From contig NW_013171817.1 of the NCBI RefSeq assembly GCF_000151665.1, positions 558,001 through 622,000 of the forward strand: 64,000 bases of DNA. Reading direction: 5' to 3'. Positions within the stretch are counted from its first letter, which is position 1. The number at the start of each line of letters is the position of its first letter. A program made the position numbers and the translations under genes. Below, in pieces: positions 30,551 to 43,819 of this stretch. This DNA comes from Blastocystis hominis. Its lineage: Eukaryota; Sar; Bigyra; Opalinata; Blastocystidae. The notes below the pieces were generated by a model that was given only the letters and a program-made list of their open reading frames with translations, did no database searches and had not been told where the DNA came from.

Positions 30551-31970
30551 ATGATGAGTATACTCGGAGTTATTACATATATCCTAATCACGATTCTCGT
30601 GTTGCTTTTGGTATGTTCTAATTTAAAAATTGAACAGTTCTAACTTGTTTTATAGATAGTATATATTGTATGCAAGAGTCTATTGATTGTTGTTCACCAG
30701 ACGGAGTGTAATGAATTTGAAAGTAGATTGACATATTAGCTGTGGTAGTGGAGAGTTTTGGTCGTTTCAAACGAATTTTGGGTCCTGGAATTCACTGTTT
30801 GATTCCGATTATCGAGACACCTCGTCCATTCACATGGGTTGAGACGGTGATGAGAAATGGCAGTATTTCGGAGCTTTCGTTTTCGAATGCTCGTGTTGAT
30901 ACCCGTGAAACATTATTCAGTTTTTCGCGTCAAGAAGTGTATACGAAAGATACAATTTTACTGGATGTGAACTCTTTGATGTACTACAAGATTGTGGATG
31001 TGAAGAAGGCTGTGTATGAAGTAGATGATTTGCATGGAGCGATTGTGAACGTTGCTCAGACCCAACTGAAAGAAGTATTTGGTCGCATGACTTTCCAGGA
31101 ATGTATGACAAGTCAAGATCAAATCAACGAGTATCGTGTTTTTGATTGAATTTGATGTGCGTAGATACATGCGTGAAGCGTTTTCGTCGCGGTTCTTGAC
31201 GTGGGGAATCGAGGTTGAGCGTATGGAATTGCTGGACATCGAGCCGCGTCAGACGGTAGTGGACTCGATGAAGACGCAAATGATCGCTGAGCGCGTGCGT
31301 CGCAGCCAGTTCATCGAAGCGGAGGGGAAGAAGACGGCGACGCGAATTCGTTCGGAGGGAACGAAGGTGGTGAAGCAGAACGAGGGTCTTGCTCAGCAAG
31401 AAACGACGCGCAAGATTTCGGAGGGCGAAGCGGAGGGCCGAATCGAGCTGGCGCGCGCGGAAAGCCAGAGTTTGGAGCTGGTGCGATCGGCGCTGCAGAT
31501 GTACAGCAACAGCCAAGCGAAGTACATGCTGGCGATGCGGTACCTGGAGCTGCTGAACACGGTGGGATACGTGTGTCAGAACAAAACGATCTATCTGCCG
31601 TACGAATCGGACGCGCTGAGCGGAAGCATCGCGGGTCTGCGGGCGATTTACGGAAGAGAGAAGAAGGCGTCGAGACGCAGAAAAGAGCTGATTGAGAAAG
31701 AGAGCGAGACGAGTGACACGGAGGAACAAGAACAAGAAGAGAAGAAGAAGGAGAAGAGAAATGAAGGTGCGCGTGGCGTGGGAGCGGGTAACGGAGCGAT
31801 GGAAGACGTGAGAATGGTGGATGTGCGAGCGACGCCGATGGGAACGGTTCCGAACTTTGACGATCTGAATTGAGGAAAGAAAGAAGGAAAGAATGGAGAG
31901 AGAATGTGCGAATTGAGAAATAGAACGAAGTATGTTTGATTAATAAACAGAATAACTCAAATGGTTACAG
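30369..31970 (+). repeat. Left arm of a 1.6-kb inverted repeat
   Basis: Near-identical in inverse to 32852-34449. It contains the whole SPFH copy 1 gene, about 180 bp upstream and about 95 bp downstream. The inner end (atggttacag) matches the inverse of the bases that include the epimerase's last Leu codon and stop. The outer end fades in a gatttttgga stretch. Confidence 0.92.
30551..31873 (+). CDS. SPFH/stomatin-like membrane protein, copy 1
   Basis: Membrane scaffold of the stomatin/prohibitin superfamily. N-terminal helix ILGVITYILITILVLLL, then the SPFH core: VVESFGRFKRILGPGIHCLI, DTILLDVNSLMYYKIVDVKK, AVYEVDDLHGAIVNVAQTQL and the LTWGIEVERMELLDIEP strand. A long coiled coil (QFIEAEGKKTATRIRSEGTK) and a Glu/Lys-rich tail follow, ending PNFDDLN. 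Introns: about 50 nt in the first helix, 32 nt before VVVESFG and 34 nt before YMREAF, all in phase. It is near-identical to the inverted copy at 32951-34267; visible protein changes are one extra Gln-Glu pair here and Asp instead of Glu in the tail. Confidence 0.85.
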
Positions 31971-32017
31971 ACGAGTTTCCACTTTTTTGAGTGGCTTTCT
32001 CATTTCTTTTTTTAGAG

Positions 32018-32857
32018 ATGGAGATTCTTAAGCCGTAATAGTATATATTTGGTTCTATATATAGCGTCGTTTCACCTAGCATATTAAGCGCCGATTTCGC
32101 AAACTTGGAACGTGATTGTAAAATGATTATTGAAGTATATGCTATGCGTTCATGTCACTGTTTAGAAGGGCGCTGACTGGCTCCATATTGATATTATGGT
32201 TCGTTTGTGATTTGTCTTTTACTCTAGGACGGTCATTTTGTCCCGAACCTTACTATCGGTGCACCTGTAGTGAAGTGCATTCGAAAGCATTTAAAGTAGT
32301 GAAGTTTTGTGCTGTTAATGGTAGTGTCTTTATGGATTGCCATTTGATGGTGGATAATCCTGAAAGCTATATCATCCCTCTTAAGGATGCTGGAGCCAAT
32401 TTGTTCACCTTCCATGTAGAGGCGACCAGTAGGTTTTTGTACACTTTGAGCGAATAGAAAACCCGAAGGATGTGATTCAACGCGTGCACGAAGCCGGAAT
32501 GTACTGCGGAATCACTTTGAAGCCAGGAACTCCTGTTAGCGCGATCGAGGAGTTCATTCCTTTAGTGTAGGTCTGGTGTGGGCGGTTCAACGTAGCGATT
32601 TAGTGCTGGTCATGACGGTGGAGCCCGGGTTTGGAGGCCAGAAGTTCATGGAAGAGTGTTTAGTGAAGGTGGAGGCAGTGCGTGCACTGTCGAAGACTGT
32701 TTACATCGAAGTGGATGGAGGTGTGTCTGCGAAGAACGCAGAGCTTTGCGCAAGGAAGGGAGCGAATGTCCTCGTGTCTGGGTCTGCAATTTTCGGCTCA
32801 GCAGATATCGCGGCGACGATTCGAGAGATGAAGGAAGCCCTGAAGAAATATCTGTAA
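32018..32857 (+). CDS. RPE: Ribulose-phosphate 3-epimerase
   Basis: Interconverts ribulose-5-phosphate and xylulose-5-phosphate in the pentose phosphate pathway. The spliced product starts [20 protein letters not shown] and has [20 protein letters not shown] (active-site His and Asp), the [13 protein letters not shown] strand, [16 protein letters not shown], and [15 protein letters not shown] with [12 protein letters not shown]. All signature residues of the TIM barrel are present. Introns of 30, 31, 29, 29, 29 and 29 nt. The gene fills the spacer between the inverted SPFH copies: its ATG is 48 nt from the left arm, and its last codon plus stop are already in the right arm. Confidence 0.93.
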
Positions 32858-34449
32858 CCATTTGAGTTATTCTGTTTATTAATCAAACATACTTCGTTCT
32901 ATTTCTCAATTCGCATATTCTCTCTCCATTCTTCCTTTTCTTTCCTTTCCTCAGTTCAGATCGTCAAAGTTCGGAACCGTTCCCATCGGCGTCGCTCGCA
33001 CATCCACCATTCTCACTTCTTCCATCGCTCCGTTCCCCGCTCCCACGCCACGCGCACCTTCATTTCTCTTCTCCTTCTTCTTCTCTTCTTGTTCTTCCGT
33101 GTCACTCGTCTCGCTCTCTTTTTCAATCAGCTCTTTTCTGCGTCTCGATGCCTTCTTCTCTCTTCCGTAAATCGCCCGCAGACCCGCGATGCTTCCGCTC
33201 AGCGCGTCCGATTCGTACGGCAGATAGATCGTTTTGTTCTGACACACGTATCCCACCGTGTTCAGCAGCTCCAGGTACCGCATCGCCAGCATGTACTTCG
33301 CTTGGCTGTTGCTGTACATCTGCAGCGCCGATCGCACCAGCTCCAAACTCTGACTTTCCGCGCGCGCCAGCTCGATTCGGCCCTCCGCTTCGCCCTCCGA
33401 AATCTTGCGCGTCGTTTCTTGCTGCGCAAGACCCTCGTTCTGCTTCACCACCTTCGTTCCCTCCGAACGAATTCGCGTCGCCGTCTTCTTCCCCTCCGCT
33501 TCGATGAACTGGCTGCGACGCACGCGCTCAGCGATCATTTGCGTCTTCATCGAGTCCACTACCGTCTGACGCGGCTCGATGTCCAGCAATTCCATACGCT
33601 CAACCTCGATTCCCCACGTCAAGAACCGCGACGAAAACGCTTCACGCATGTATCTACGCATATCAAATTCAATCAAAAACACGATACTCGTTGATTTGAT
33701 CTTGACTTGTCATACATTCCTGGAAAGTCATGCGACCAAATACTTCTTTCAGTTGGGTCTGAGCAACGTTCACAATTGCTCCATGCAAATCATCTACTTC
33801 ATACACAGCCTTCTTCACATCCACAATCTTGTAGTACATCAAAGAGTTCACATCCAGTAAAATTGTATCTTTCGTATACACTTCTTGACGCGAAAAACTG
33901 AATAATGTTTCACGGGTATCAACACGAGCATTCGAAAACGAAAGCTCCGAAATACTGCCATTTCTCATCACCGTCTCAACCCATGTGAATGGACGAGGTG
34001 TCTCGATAATCGGAATCAAACAGTGAATTCCAGGACCCAAAATTCGTTTGAAACGACCAAAACTCTCCACTACCACAGCTAATATGTCAATCTACTTTCA
34101 AATTCATTACACTCCGTCTGGTGAACAACAATCAATAGACTCTTGCATACAATATATACTATCTATAAAACAAGTTAGAACTGTTCAATTTTTAAATTAG
34201 AACATACCAAAAGCAACACGAGAATCGTGATTAGGATATATGTAATAACTCCGAGTATACTCATCATCTCTTTTCTACTTCTACTATTATTATACTCTTC
34301 TCAATTGTATACGAATTAACAGTGGATTCTATTAAAGATTTACGAAATTGGGGTCAGATAAATGAATAAATTGACAATTGTAAAGGTTTAATTCTACCGA
34401 CTCTCAATGAAACGAATTGATCTTCCTGATTTCTGGATTTCCAAAAATC
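32852..34449 (-). repeat. Right arm of the 1.6-kb inverted repeat
   Basis: Inverse of 30369-31970. It starts at the ctgtaaccat that ends the epimerase gene and finishes about 37 bp from tRNA-Gln. Few differences are visible, including a 6-bp deletion in the Glu/Lys-rich tail of the gene. Confidence 0.92.
32951..34267 (-). CDS. SPFH/stomatin-like membrane protein, copy 2 (inverted)
   Basis: Near-identical to the gene at 30551-31873, in the opposite orientation. Same N-terminal helix, SPFH core, coiled coil and PNFDDLN end, same intron positions. It has two fewer residues (one Gln-Glu pair missing in the acidic run) and reads MEEVRMV where copy 1 reads MEDVRMV. Intact, with a genomic TGA at 32951. 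Both copies carry the same flanking promoter-proximal and 3' sequence, so both could be expressed equally. Confidence 0.85.
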
Positions 34450-34476
34450 TTATCTATTATGTTGAAATTTGAATAG

Positions 34477-34481
34477 AAAAA
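34477..34481 (-). terminator. RNA polymerase III terminator of tRNA-Gln
   Basis: Run of five T on the minus strand, 4 nt past the tRNA 3' end. Confidence 0.7.
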
Positions 34482-34485
34482 TAGA

Positions 34486-34557
34486 AGGTCCCACCGAGAT
34501 TTGAACTCGGATTGCAGGATTCAGAGTCCTGAGTGCTAACCATTACACCATGGGACC
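34486..34557 (-). tRNA. tRNA-Gln (anticodon CTG)
   Basis: On the minus strand the acceptor arms GGTCCCA and TGGGACC pair, the D arm contains the A-box-like tggtgtaatggttagc, the anticodon stem CAGGA/TCCTG encloses the loop CTCTGAA (anticodon CTG), and the T arm carries GAGTTCAAATC. Length 72 nt with discriminator T, no intron. It reads CAG glutamine codons. It lies 37 bp outside the inverted repeat. Confidence 0.96.
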
Positions 34558-34965
34558 ATATATTCCTGCTTTTATGTATACTATATAAGTAGCATAGGAT
34601 AATCTCTTTGATTTGAATAAAGTGAAAATTACAACTTTATAGAATGAACCAATCAATTCAATCGTTAATTTTACTTATTCCTTGCAATATAGAAGGAAAT
34701 AAAGCAAGAGTTGGGTGTTGTGATTATTGATTCTAAATATGAATGGTTCTTGTAGTATGTATTGATAATTAGTTGCTTTTTTCCAATTTTATGTTCAATG
34801 GGACTAAAATGAATCGAAATAACGGTTATTCCCAACATTTAGGGGCAATGGTATTCGGTGCTTCGATTCACCGTATCTTTATTTATTCCCAATTAACCAG
34901 TCACTTTTTTTGATATTTATATGTTTTTTTAAATTATCTATTCAATATAAAGTGAAATTTGGAAA
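34558..34965. other. Intergenic region upstream of SPFH gene 3
   Basis: About 400 bp of AT-rich DNA with no open frame of note. It should hold the promoters of tRNA-Gln's neighbour and SPFH gene 3. Confidence 0.5.
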
Positions 34966-36021
34966 ATGAGTGCTTTTGATTGGGTTATGCTTGCTTTGTT
35001 GATTGCATTTGCTCTCTTTTGCATAATCTTCCTAGTGCGTCACAGCATTCGATGCGTGAGCGAAAGAGAACACATAATTGTGGAACGTCTAGGAACCTAT
35101 TCAAAATCCCTAGAGCCTGGTGTGAACTTTGTAGCTCCATTCCTCGACAGGACGAAATTTGTCTATAACCGCTATGTGATCAGCTCTGGATATTCGAAAG
35201 GACAGTTAATCGAAACCTATTCTGATGTGATTTCTACTCAAAACGAAGTCCTTGATTTCCCTGAGCAGTAGGTTCGTGCTCTTCATGTGATTTGTAGACC
35301 CGTTATCACCCGTGATAATGCCATGATTTATTTGGATGCCGTAGAAATCACATGGATTTTTAATTTCTAGGTGCTGCAGTACCGAATCACCAATCCAAAG
35401 ATGATGGTCTACTCTGTGAACAATCTTCCCAATGTTCTGTCCCGCCTCCTGCAGGCTCGTCTTCGTGACGTGGCTGGTTCTCTGGACGTGGACCGTATCA
35501 TCGAAGATACCGCTATTCTGGATCGTGTAGCCGGCGAATTGGACATCATCGCTTGCAATTGGGGCGTTAAAATCGAGATGGTGAAGATCCAGAAGGTGAG
35601 TGCGCACGAGCTGGAAGAGGTGCTGGCGCAGAAGAAGAACGCGGATTTCAAGAACAAGGAAGTGGTGATTACTGCCAAGTCGGATAAGCAGACCTGCATC
35701 ATCAACGCCGAAGGAGAACGGGATCGAAAGATCCGCGAGGCCGAGGGAGAGGCGCAGCGTGTGGTGACCGCGGCGCGCGGCCAGGCGCAGGCCATGCTGA
35801 ACGACGCGCAGGCGGAGGCGCGGTCGATCCAGGAGATTTCGCGGTCGTTGGAGGGGTCGGGCGACGATCCGTCGAAGTATTTGATCGCGATGAAGTACAT
35901 TGCGATGCTGAAGGAAATCTGCGCGCTGCCGCAAACGAAGGTGGTGCTGGTGCCGCAGGAAACGTTGATGGCGCAGACGTCGCAGTTGCTGGGATTGAAT
36001 ACGATTATCCCACGCCATTAA
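34966..36021 (+). CDS. SPFH/stomatin-like protein, paraslipin type (third, divergent gene)
   Basis: Another SPFH scaffold, clearly different from the inverted pair. An N-terminal membrane helix (LALLIAFALFCIIFLVRHSI) leads into REHIIVERLGTYSKSLEPGV and NFVAPFLDRTKFVYNRYV, ITRDNAMIYLDAVLQYRITN, NLPNVLSRLLQARLRDVAG, and the NWGVKIEMVKIQKVSAHELE strand. An Ala/Glu-rich coiled coil and a PSKYLIAMKYIAML helix follow, ending LLGLNTIIPRH. Introns 30 nt (after FPEQ) and 30 nt (after IYLDA). About 330 residues. The TAA at 36019 is followed by an octamer at 36095. Confidence 0.85.
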
Positions 36022-36094
36022 GAATGAATAAACCGACTGACTTGACTGAGTCATTGAACTAGAGATCTATCATTTGCTGTTGTAATTAAGAATA

Positions 36095-36102
36095 TGTTTG
36101 TT
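36095..36102 (+). terminator. Poly(A) octamer TGTTTGTT for SPFH gene 3
   Basis: Exact octamer 73 nt after the stop, close to the 3' end of the convergent ArfGAP gene. Confidence 0.7.
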
Positions 36103-36157
36103 TCAACAATGCGCATGAATATCATATCCTAGCCAAACTACACTCTCGTCTCTCTCC

Positions 36158-37198
36158 TTACTTCTGTCCCTGCTGAGCCATCTGCATCTGGCGCTGATAG
36201 GCCATCTGGTAATAGGCCATCTGCTGGTAGTACGCCATCTGCTGCTGGTACGCCATCCACTGCTGCGGGGTCATGTTGCCGGCCATGCCGGGCATTCCAG
36301 CCATCGCCTGCGGACCCTGCTGGCCCTGAGGAGCCTGGGCAGGAGAGGCAGCCGCTTGCGCGGGCGCAGCGGCCTGGGCGGGCGAGGCGGCGGGCGCAGG
36401 CGCGAACATGCTGTTCACGTCGTCAGCTGCGGAGGTGGCCTTGGCATCAGGGACAGGGGAAGGCTGGCTCATTCCCAGGAAATCGTCCTCCTGAGGCGAC
36501 TTGGGCGCCTTCGCGGCAGGCTTCTTGGCGACCTTCTTCACGACCTTCTTCACGACCTTCTTCTTCGGCTTCTCCTCGGCCGCAGCGGGCTCCTCGTCAC
36601 CGAAGTCCACGTCCTCCTCCTCTTGCTGCTGCACCTTCTTGGGAGCGGCCTTCTTCACGGCCTTCTTCTTCGGACCCTCGTCGAACACGTCCTCCTCCTC
36701 CTCAGCGGGGGCAGCGGCAGCAGGAGCCTCCTCAGCCTGCTCCTCAGCTTCCTCGGCGGGCTCTTCCTCAGCGTCGTCCTTCGCCATGAACATCTTCTCC
36801 TCGTAAGCGAGACGAATGAAGTTTTTGTATTTATCAAGAGAATCGCCGGGGTGAGGTCTGTACTTCTCGACATCTCCATGGGACAGCCACTTGGCGATGC
36901 AAGCCTTGTTACCTCCACCGTGCTTTTCAGAAAGAGCACGCACTTCCTTCAGAGTCCAGGTCGACATGGTAACACTCTTCACTCTGTGCGAGAAAGACTG
37001 GTGGGCAGATTTACACATGTGGCACACGAAAGAGCTGTAAGGAACTAAAAATAAGAAGTAGGCAGGAAACAAGATACCGCACACATTGGTGTGACCGAGC
37101 TTCGCATAGTCGCCACAGTTAGCGCAATGCTTATTATCCTCGATCTTGCGCAGCTTAGCAAGCAAATCTTCAGGCTTCTGCTTCTTTTCTCCAGACAT
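36158..37198 (-). CDS. AGFG/AGD14-like ArfGAP-domain protein, arginine finger replaced
   Basis: ArfGAP zinc-finger protein of membrane traffic. The spliced N-terminus (MSGEKKQKPEDLLAKLRKIE) leads to CANCGDYAKLGHTNVC, then VPYSSFVCHMCKSAHQSFSH and RVKSVTMSTWTLKEVRAL, which closely matches the AGFG and plant AGD14 branch. Four zinc Cys are present. The Arg finger position (HR in homologs) reads HQ, so catalytic GAP activity is doubtful. The middle is Ala/Glu/Lys-rich. The C-terminus has repeats of QQMAYYQ type and many Met, Pro and Gln. A 33-nt intron after the TNVC residues is in phase. Stop TAA/TGA region at 36158. Confidence 0.75.
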   Translation of the reverse strand: MSGEKKQKPEDLLAKLRKIEDNKHCANCGDYAKLGHTNVCGILFPAYFLFLVPYSSFVCHMCKSAHQSFSHRVKSVTMSTWTLKEVRALSEKHGGGNKACIAKWLSHGDVEKYRPHPGDSLDKYKNFIRLAYEEKMFMAKDDAEEEPAEEAEEQAEEAPAAAAPAEEEEDVFDEGPKKKAVKKAAPKKVQQQEEEDVDFGDEEPAAAEEKPKKKVVKKVVKKVAKKPAAKAPKSPQEDDFLGMSQPSPVPDAKATSAADDVNSMFAPAPAASPAQAAAPAQAAASPAQAPQGQQGPQAMAGMPGMAGNMTPQQWMAYQQQMAYYQQMAYYQMAYQRQMQMAQQGQK

Positions 37199-37317
37199 AG
37201 CAAAAAACGAACTTAGATAATATGGATAATGAATTCCGAACATGCGATCACATTAGGGACAAGGGTTTGGGGCAAAAGCGACCGTATTTAATAAACACAA
37301 AAACCTTGGTTCTATCA

Positions 37318-38628
37318 TTACTTCTTCTTTCCTTCAGTACCCACGTTGAATTTGAAGAAGATCACATCTCCGTCCTGTACCTCGTAGTTTCGTCCCTCCT
37401 GCTTCAGCTTACCGGCAGCCTTAATGGCAGCCTCGGTCTTCAGCTCCTTAAAGTCCTCGAATTTGTAGACCTCGGCGCAGATGAATCCCTTCTCGAAGTC
37501 GGTATGGATCACACCGGCAGCCTGGGGAGCGAGCGTTCCCTTTCGGATGGTCCAGCACTTGACCTCATCGGCTCCCGCGGTGAAGAAGTGAATCAGATTC
37601 AGCACATGGTATCCGGTGGTGATGATACGAGGCAGCTGGCTCTTCGTGTGGTACTTCTCGCAATACGCCTTGGCCTCCTCCTCGGACATGTTGAGCAGCT
37701 TGGTCTCGAAGCGAGCGCTGAAGGGAATCACCTGCTCGCCGAGGCCCATGGCAGCGACCTTCTCGCGGACCTTGTCCATCCTACGATGCACCCAGCCACA
37801 CTCCCGTACAGCGGATCCTTGCGCAGGATGTAGTTCTTCTCGCTCAGGTTGCACAGGTACACGATCGGCTTCGCCGACAGCAGCTGGTACGTGTTGATCA
37901 CTTCGATCTCAGCCGCGTTCCAGCGCACAGCACGGATGTCCTTGCCCTCCTGCATCGTCTCCAGAATCTTCTTCAGCGTCTCGTACTCCTCTTTCGCAGC
38001 CTTGCCGCCAAGACCACGCGCCACCGACTTCGCCATGCTCTCGACTTGGTTCTGGATCTAGAGAGTGAGAACACGCCCAAGGATCGAAGGTACCGTCTCA
38101 ATGTCCTTCTTCAAGAGCTCATCGCGAATGATGTCCATATCACGCACCGGATCCACGCTTCCCTCCACGTGAGTCACGTTCTTGCTGTCAAAGCAACGGA
38201 GGACTTGGAAAATGGCATCCACCGCACGAATATGCGAGAGGAAAGCATTACCCAGACCCGCTCCTTCCGAAGCTCCCTTCACCAGTCCAGCAATATCTGT
38301 AATCTGCAATACAGCCGAAACCTCGCTCTTGGGCTTAAAAGCTTGGACCATGTAATCAAAACGTTCATCAGGCACGGGCACACGAGCAACATTAGGATCA
38401 ATTGTGCAGAAGGGGTAGTTTTCCGCAGGAACCTAGTTCTGAAAAGCGTTTCTAACAGCTACGTTCAACTTGGAGAGATCGTTGAAGAGACTCGACTTTC
38501 CAACGTTAGGCATTCCCACAATTCCGATACGAACATTGTTTCCTAAGGATTAGTAATCAAAAAACAATCTGCGAACCAGGTCTTCCCAAGACTGGCAAAG
38601 CTTCTTTGACTTCTTCCTTTTTACCCAT
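37318..38628 (-). CDS. OLA1: OLA1/YchF-type ATPase/GTPase
   Basis: P-loop nucleotide hydrolase that binds ribosomes and is involved in stress-regulated translation. The spliced product starts [18 protein letters not shown] and has G1 as [33 protein letters not shown] (the family G2), [20 protein letters not shown] (G3), the NLSEK motif in place of NKxD, and the TGS-like end [20 protein letters not shown] with VIFFKFNVG. Introns of about 34, 30, 36 and 29 nt restore the conserved sequence. About 395 residues, normal. TAA at 37318. A TGTTTATT-like octamer variant lies 3' of it. Confidence 0.93.
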
Positions 38629-38751
38629 AACGCAATTATCACGAACCAGAGAGATAATAATGAACAGCCTATTGTAGTGTTCAGTTATCATTGTCTATCA
38701 TGAATTACTGTACGTCTCCACTGTGAGTCTGATGCCATTCAATCAATTCAA

Positions 38752-40767
<2,016 letters not shown>

Positions 40768-40787
40768 ATGTATCTTTAAATTGTCGT

Positions 40788-40795
40788 TGTTTGTT
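40788..40795 (+). terminator. Poly(A) octamer TGTTTGTT for the Dbp2-like gene
   Basis: Exact octamer 20 nt after the TGA, followed by short gaat and ggaa repeats. Confidence 0.75.
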
Positions 40796-41012
40796 GAATG
40801 AATGAATGAAGGAAGGAAGGAAGGAAGGAATGTGTGTAGGGATTGAGAGTGAATTAAAAAACATTGTTATGAGGATCATGGTGGTAGTAAAAGTTAGATG
40901 AATCATTGTGACTGTAAGATTGGAATGATACCAGAGGAGAGAAAGAGAACATTGGAATTATATCATTATAGGGTCCTCATCCTTCTATTCTTACCCAAAT
41001 CGATCTACCATT

Positions 41013-43819
41013 TCACTCACTAATCGTTGCTTTTCGAAAACACAAACACAACACAACCCTAAAACGTTTGACATAGCGATGTTTTATCCCCTTTTCACTT
41101 CTTTTTGCAATTGTCGCACACAAATGCTTTCCCAGAAACCGAGACAACGCACTTCTACGCAATTCATTCAACCACTGATCTCGTACTGTGTGAAAATACT
41201 GTCGACACGAATTCTTCCGTCCCTTGCACTGAACCACACTTGATCCATTGAACACAGGACAGCCACAAACAGAACAGATTCGATTCATGCAGTGACCACA
41301 ATGCCATCCTTTCCTAAAATCGCGATATTCCGCACAGAAGGAGTGATAGAAACGGTCGCACGAAGAACACTTCACTACTAATCCTTCCTTCTTGCAGATC
41401 TGACAGACAAATCCCTTTTTGCGAATCAGCGATTTGGGAACCGACTGCATGACTTTGATGCAGCAATCGCACAGCTGGTCTAGCTTGCATCGATGCTTGC
41501 CTGAAATGGCTTCTTTCACGCAGAGGGAGTGGAAGAATTGCTGACATCCCGAGCATTGCTGCAATTCCTTTTGGCCTTTGCAAATGGAACAAAAAGCCGG
41601 TTGCGAATCAGACTTGGAGCGACAAAACTTGCAAACGCGTTTTATCATTTTTCCACACCGAGAATCAAAATACTCCCCGCATTTCTGGCATTGAGAGCAT
41701 TTCCCAACAATCCCGCATTTCACGCAGAAACGATCGATAGCAACGCTCGAATCGACATGCCGATTCTTCACGATCTCCCTCTCTTCCACGATCTCCCTCT
41801 CAGGCATTTCTTCCAAAATCCCGACCAATACGTTTGTGATCATCACGACTGAACGAGGAGAAAGACAATACACGCCGAACTAGAAGTAAAGATCCGTGAC
41901 AAAACCAAACATCGCAATAAACATCGAAGATCCGAGCCGATTTGAAAATCCCCAGGCTATTTCTGGCATTATTCGTTTTGAGAATATCGATAAGCTGAGA
42001 GACGCTGCAAATTCGGATCGATTCTCCGGACATTTCCTAACGGAATTATGACACAGCACGAATGGACATACAGAAATACCACACTTGCTATAAAGAAGTG
42101 CTTGCAATCGCTCAAAATTGGCAGAAATCGTTTCTTCCACAGGTATTTCTTCGTTTTTCGGCAATTTCTCAGCTTCACTCTGCATCGATTCTCCGCGTTC
42201 GGCTTCGGTCTCTGCTTCAACTTCGTCCACCTCGATGTGTTCTTTCCACAACTGACGGAGCACTTCCTGATCCTTCTCGTTTTCTGTCGCAATGATCGAA
42301 GAGAAGACATCTTCCGAACAAATCACAAACCAGCTTTCTTTCGGCTGCGGAGTTTCGAGCAATCGCTGATAGATTGAGCCTATTTCACATTCAATTCAAA
42401 TCCAAACGATTGCATAACGGTCCTACATCCGAAAGCAGAGGCGATATCTGCTGACCAGAAGTCGTGAAGTAAACGCGTCTTTTATCGTTCGGGAGGAAAT
42501 AGTATTTCCGATTCGGAGAGATAAAGGATGGCTGCAATCGACGAACACCACGAAGCTCCACGATGTGGCAGGTATATTGGCTTTCTTCGTTCTGTTGGGC
42601 TCGGCATTCCTCTAAGGTGGATTGGAGCTTGACCATAATGGGATGCGATCCCAAGCCGATCGATTCCGCTAATTCGGCCAAATTCCCGTCTACGAAGCGA
42701 GGGAGAAACTTGAAGCACTCCTGGACCAATCGATGGATCCAAATCTGTTGATTCTTGGTGACACGTTCTTCGTTCTGCTGCGTGACTCGTTTCTTTAAAG
42801 AGTAGGGATTCTCCACACAGTAGCTGATTTGATTCAATTCCACGCGAAAGCGATCCACTGCAGATAGCTTCTTTTTTCTATGGCTGAGAATTGAAGAATA
42901 CGAGAACGATGCATTTTTGGGACGGCCGCGAGAGACGATTTCCCCTGTAATCGGGTTGACAGAGAAAATGAGAGAATCGCGAAGTGAATTTGTGAGAGAG
43001 GCTAGATTAATGGCTTCCTTAAAGAGCGTTAGAAGAGCATGAAGGGGAGGCGAAGAGCTGGATGAAGTGAGAAAGACACTACAGAGATCCGTGATGGTTT
43101 GATCAAAAAGAGAGGTCTGGGAAGGGGAGTGGAGTAGGAGAATGGCCAAGAGAACGAATGGCCAGTTGTTTGAGTCCACTTTCAATCGGACGCAGTCAAA
43201 ATTCACAACGAACTTGAGCAATGCTTCATGACAAGAGATTATGTGATTGATTGCCTGAGTTTCGTCGAGAAGGATCGGAAGATCTGCTTCATTGCTCATC
43301 AGAAACGACACAAAGCGAATACCAAGAGCATCGATAAGATCAAGATAATACTCCGGTGGCCTTCCTTCTAGATCTACTATCTCTCCTGTATAGAATAAAA
43401 GCCCCAGACCAAAATCCTTCAAATCCGGTAAACGAATTGACAACGCTGATTCGAACCGAGCAAAAAACAACCAAATAGAAAACACAGAAGACGCAATGCT
43501 TGGTTCACACTGTAAATAGGATGAAAGTGATACTGAGTCAGGTTTCTTGGTAATTTCTGATAGTTTCTGGCGAGAAATTTGCTCAACAGCGTGATTCTTT
43601 GGATTGAGTTGCTTTTCAAGAGCAGCCAAGTTTTCCTTTATAAAAAACTTTTGAAGAGCAAAAAGAGCCATCTTACATTGAAGCGACTCTCTTTCTTCTT
43701 GTTCCTTCTCCAAAAGTGATTCCCTATGTGTAAAAAGGATAGACCAATAGAAACAATTCATTTCCCACAATATTGCGACTTTTAGACTGCCTAGTATTGT
43801 ATGCGGAACGATTTCCCAT
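41013..43819 (-). CDS. DDT-like and multi-PHD chromatin protein
   Basis: Probable chromatin regulator, perhaps a remodeller subunit. The first third holds a DDT-like helical region (FARFESALSIRLPDLKDFGL, then EGRPPEYYLDLIDALGIRFV) and a WHIM-like segment (LVQECFKFLPRFVDGNLAEL). An acidic linker follows. The last third has at least three C4HC3-type fingers: FCSICKGQKELQQCSGCQQF with FHSLC; FVCQICKKEGLVVKCSSCDR with FYHSFC; and ICSVCGCPVFNGSSVVQCKG. The end is basic. Introns of about 43 and 43 nt fall in the linker; an earlier one is near 43725. The start is uncertain: ATG 43819 gives MGNRSAYNTRQSKS. TGA at 41013. Confidence 0.7.

Noticed and set aside
30369-34449. Transposon with long inverted terminal repeats
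   Set aside because: The arms carry an ordinary SPFH gene and the spacer an ordinary epimerase; no transposase and no target-site duplication seen.
36356-37048. Plus-strand leucine-rich frame opposite the ArfGAP gene
   Set aside because: Shadow of Glu/Lys-rich sense codons.
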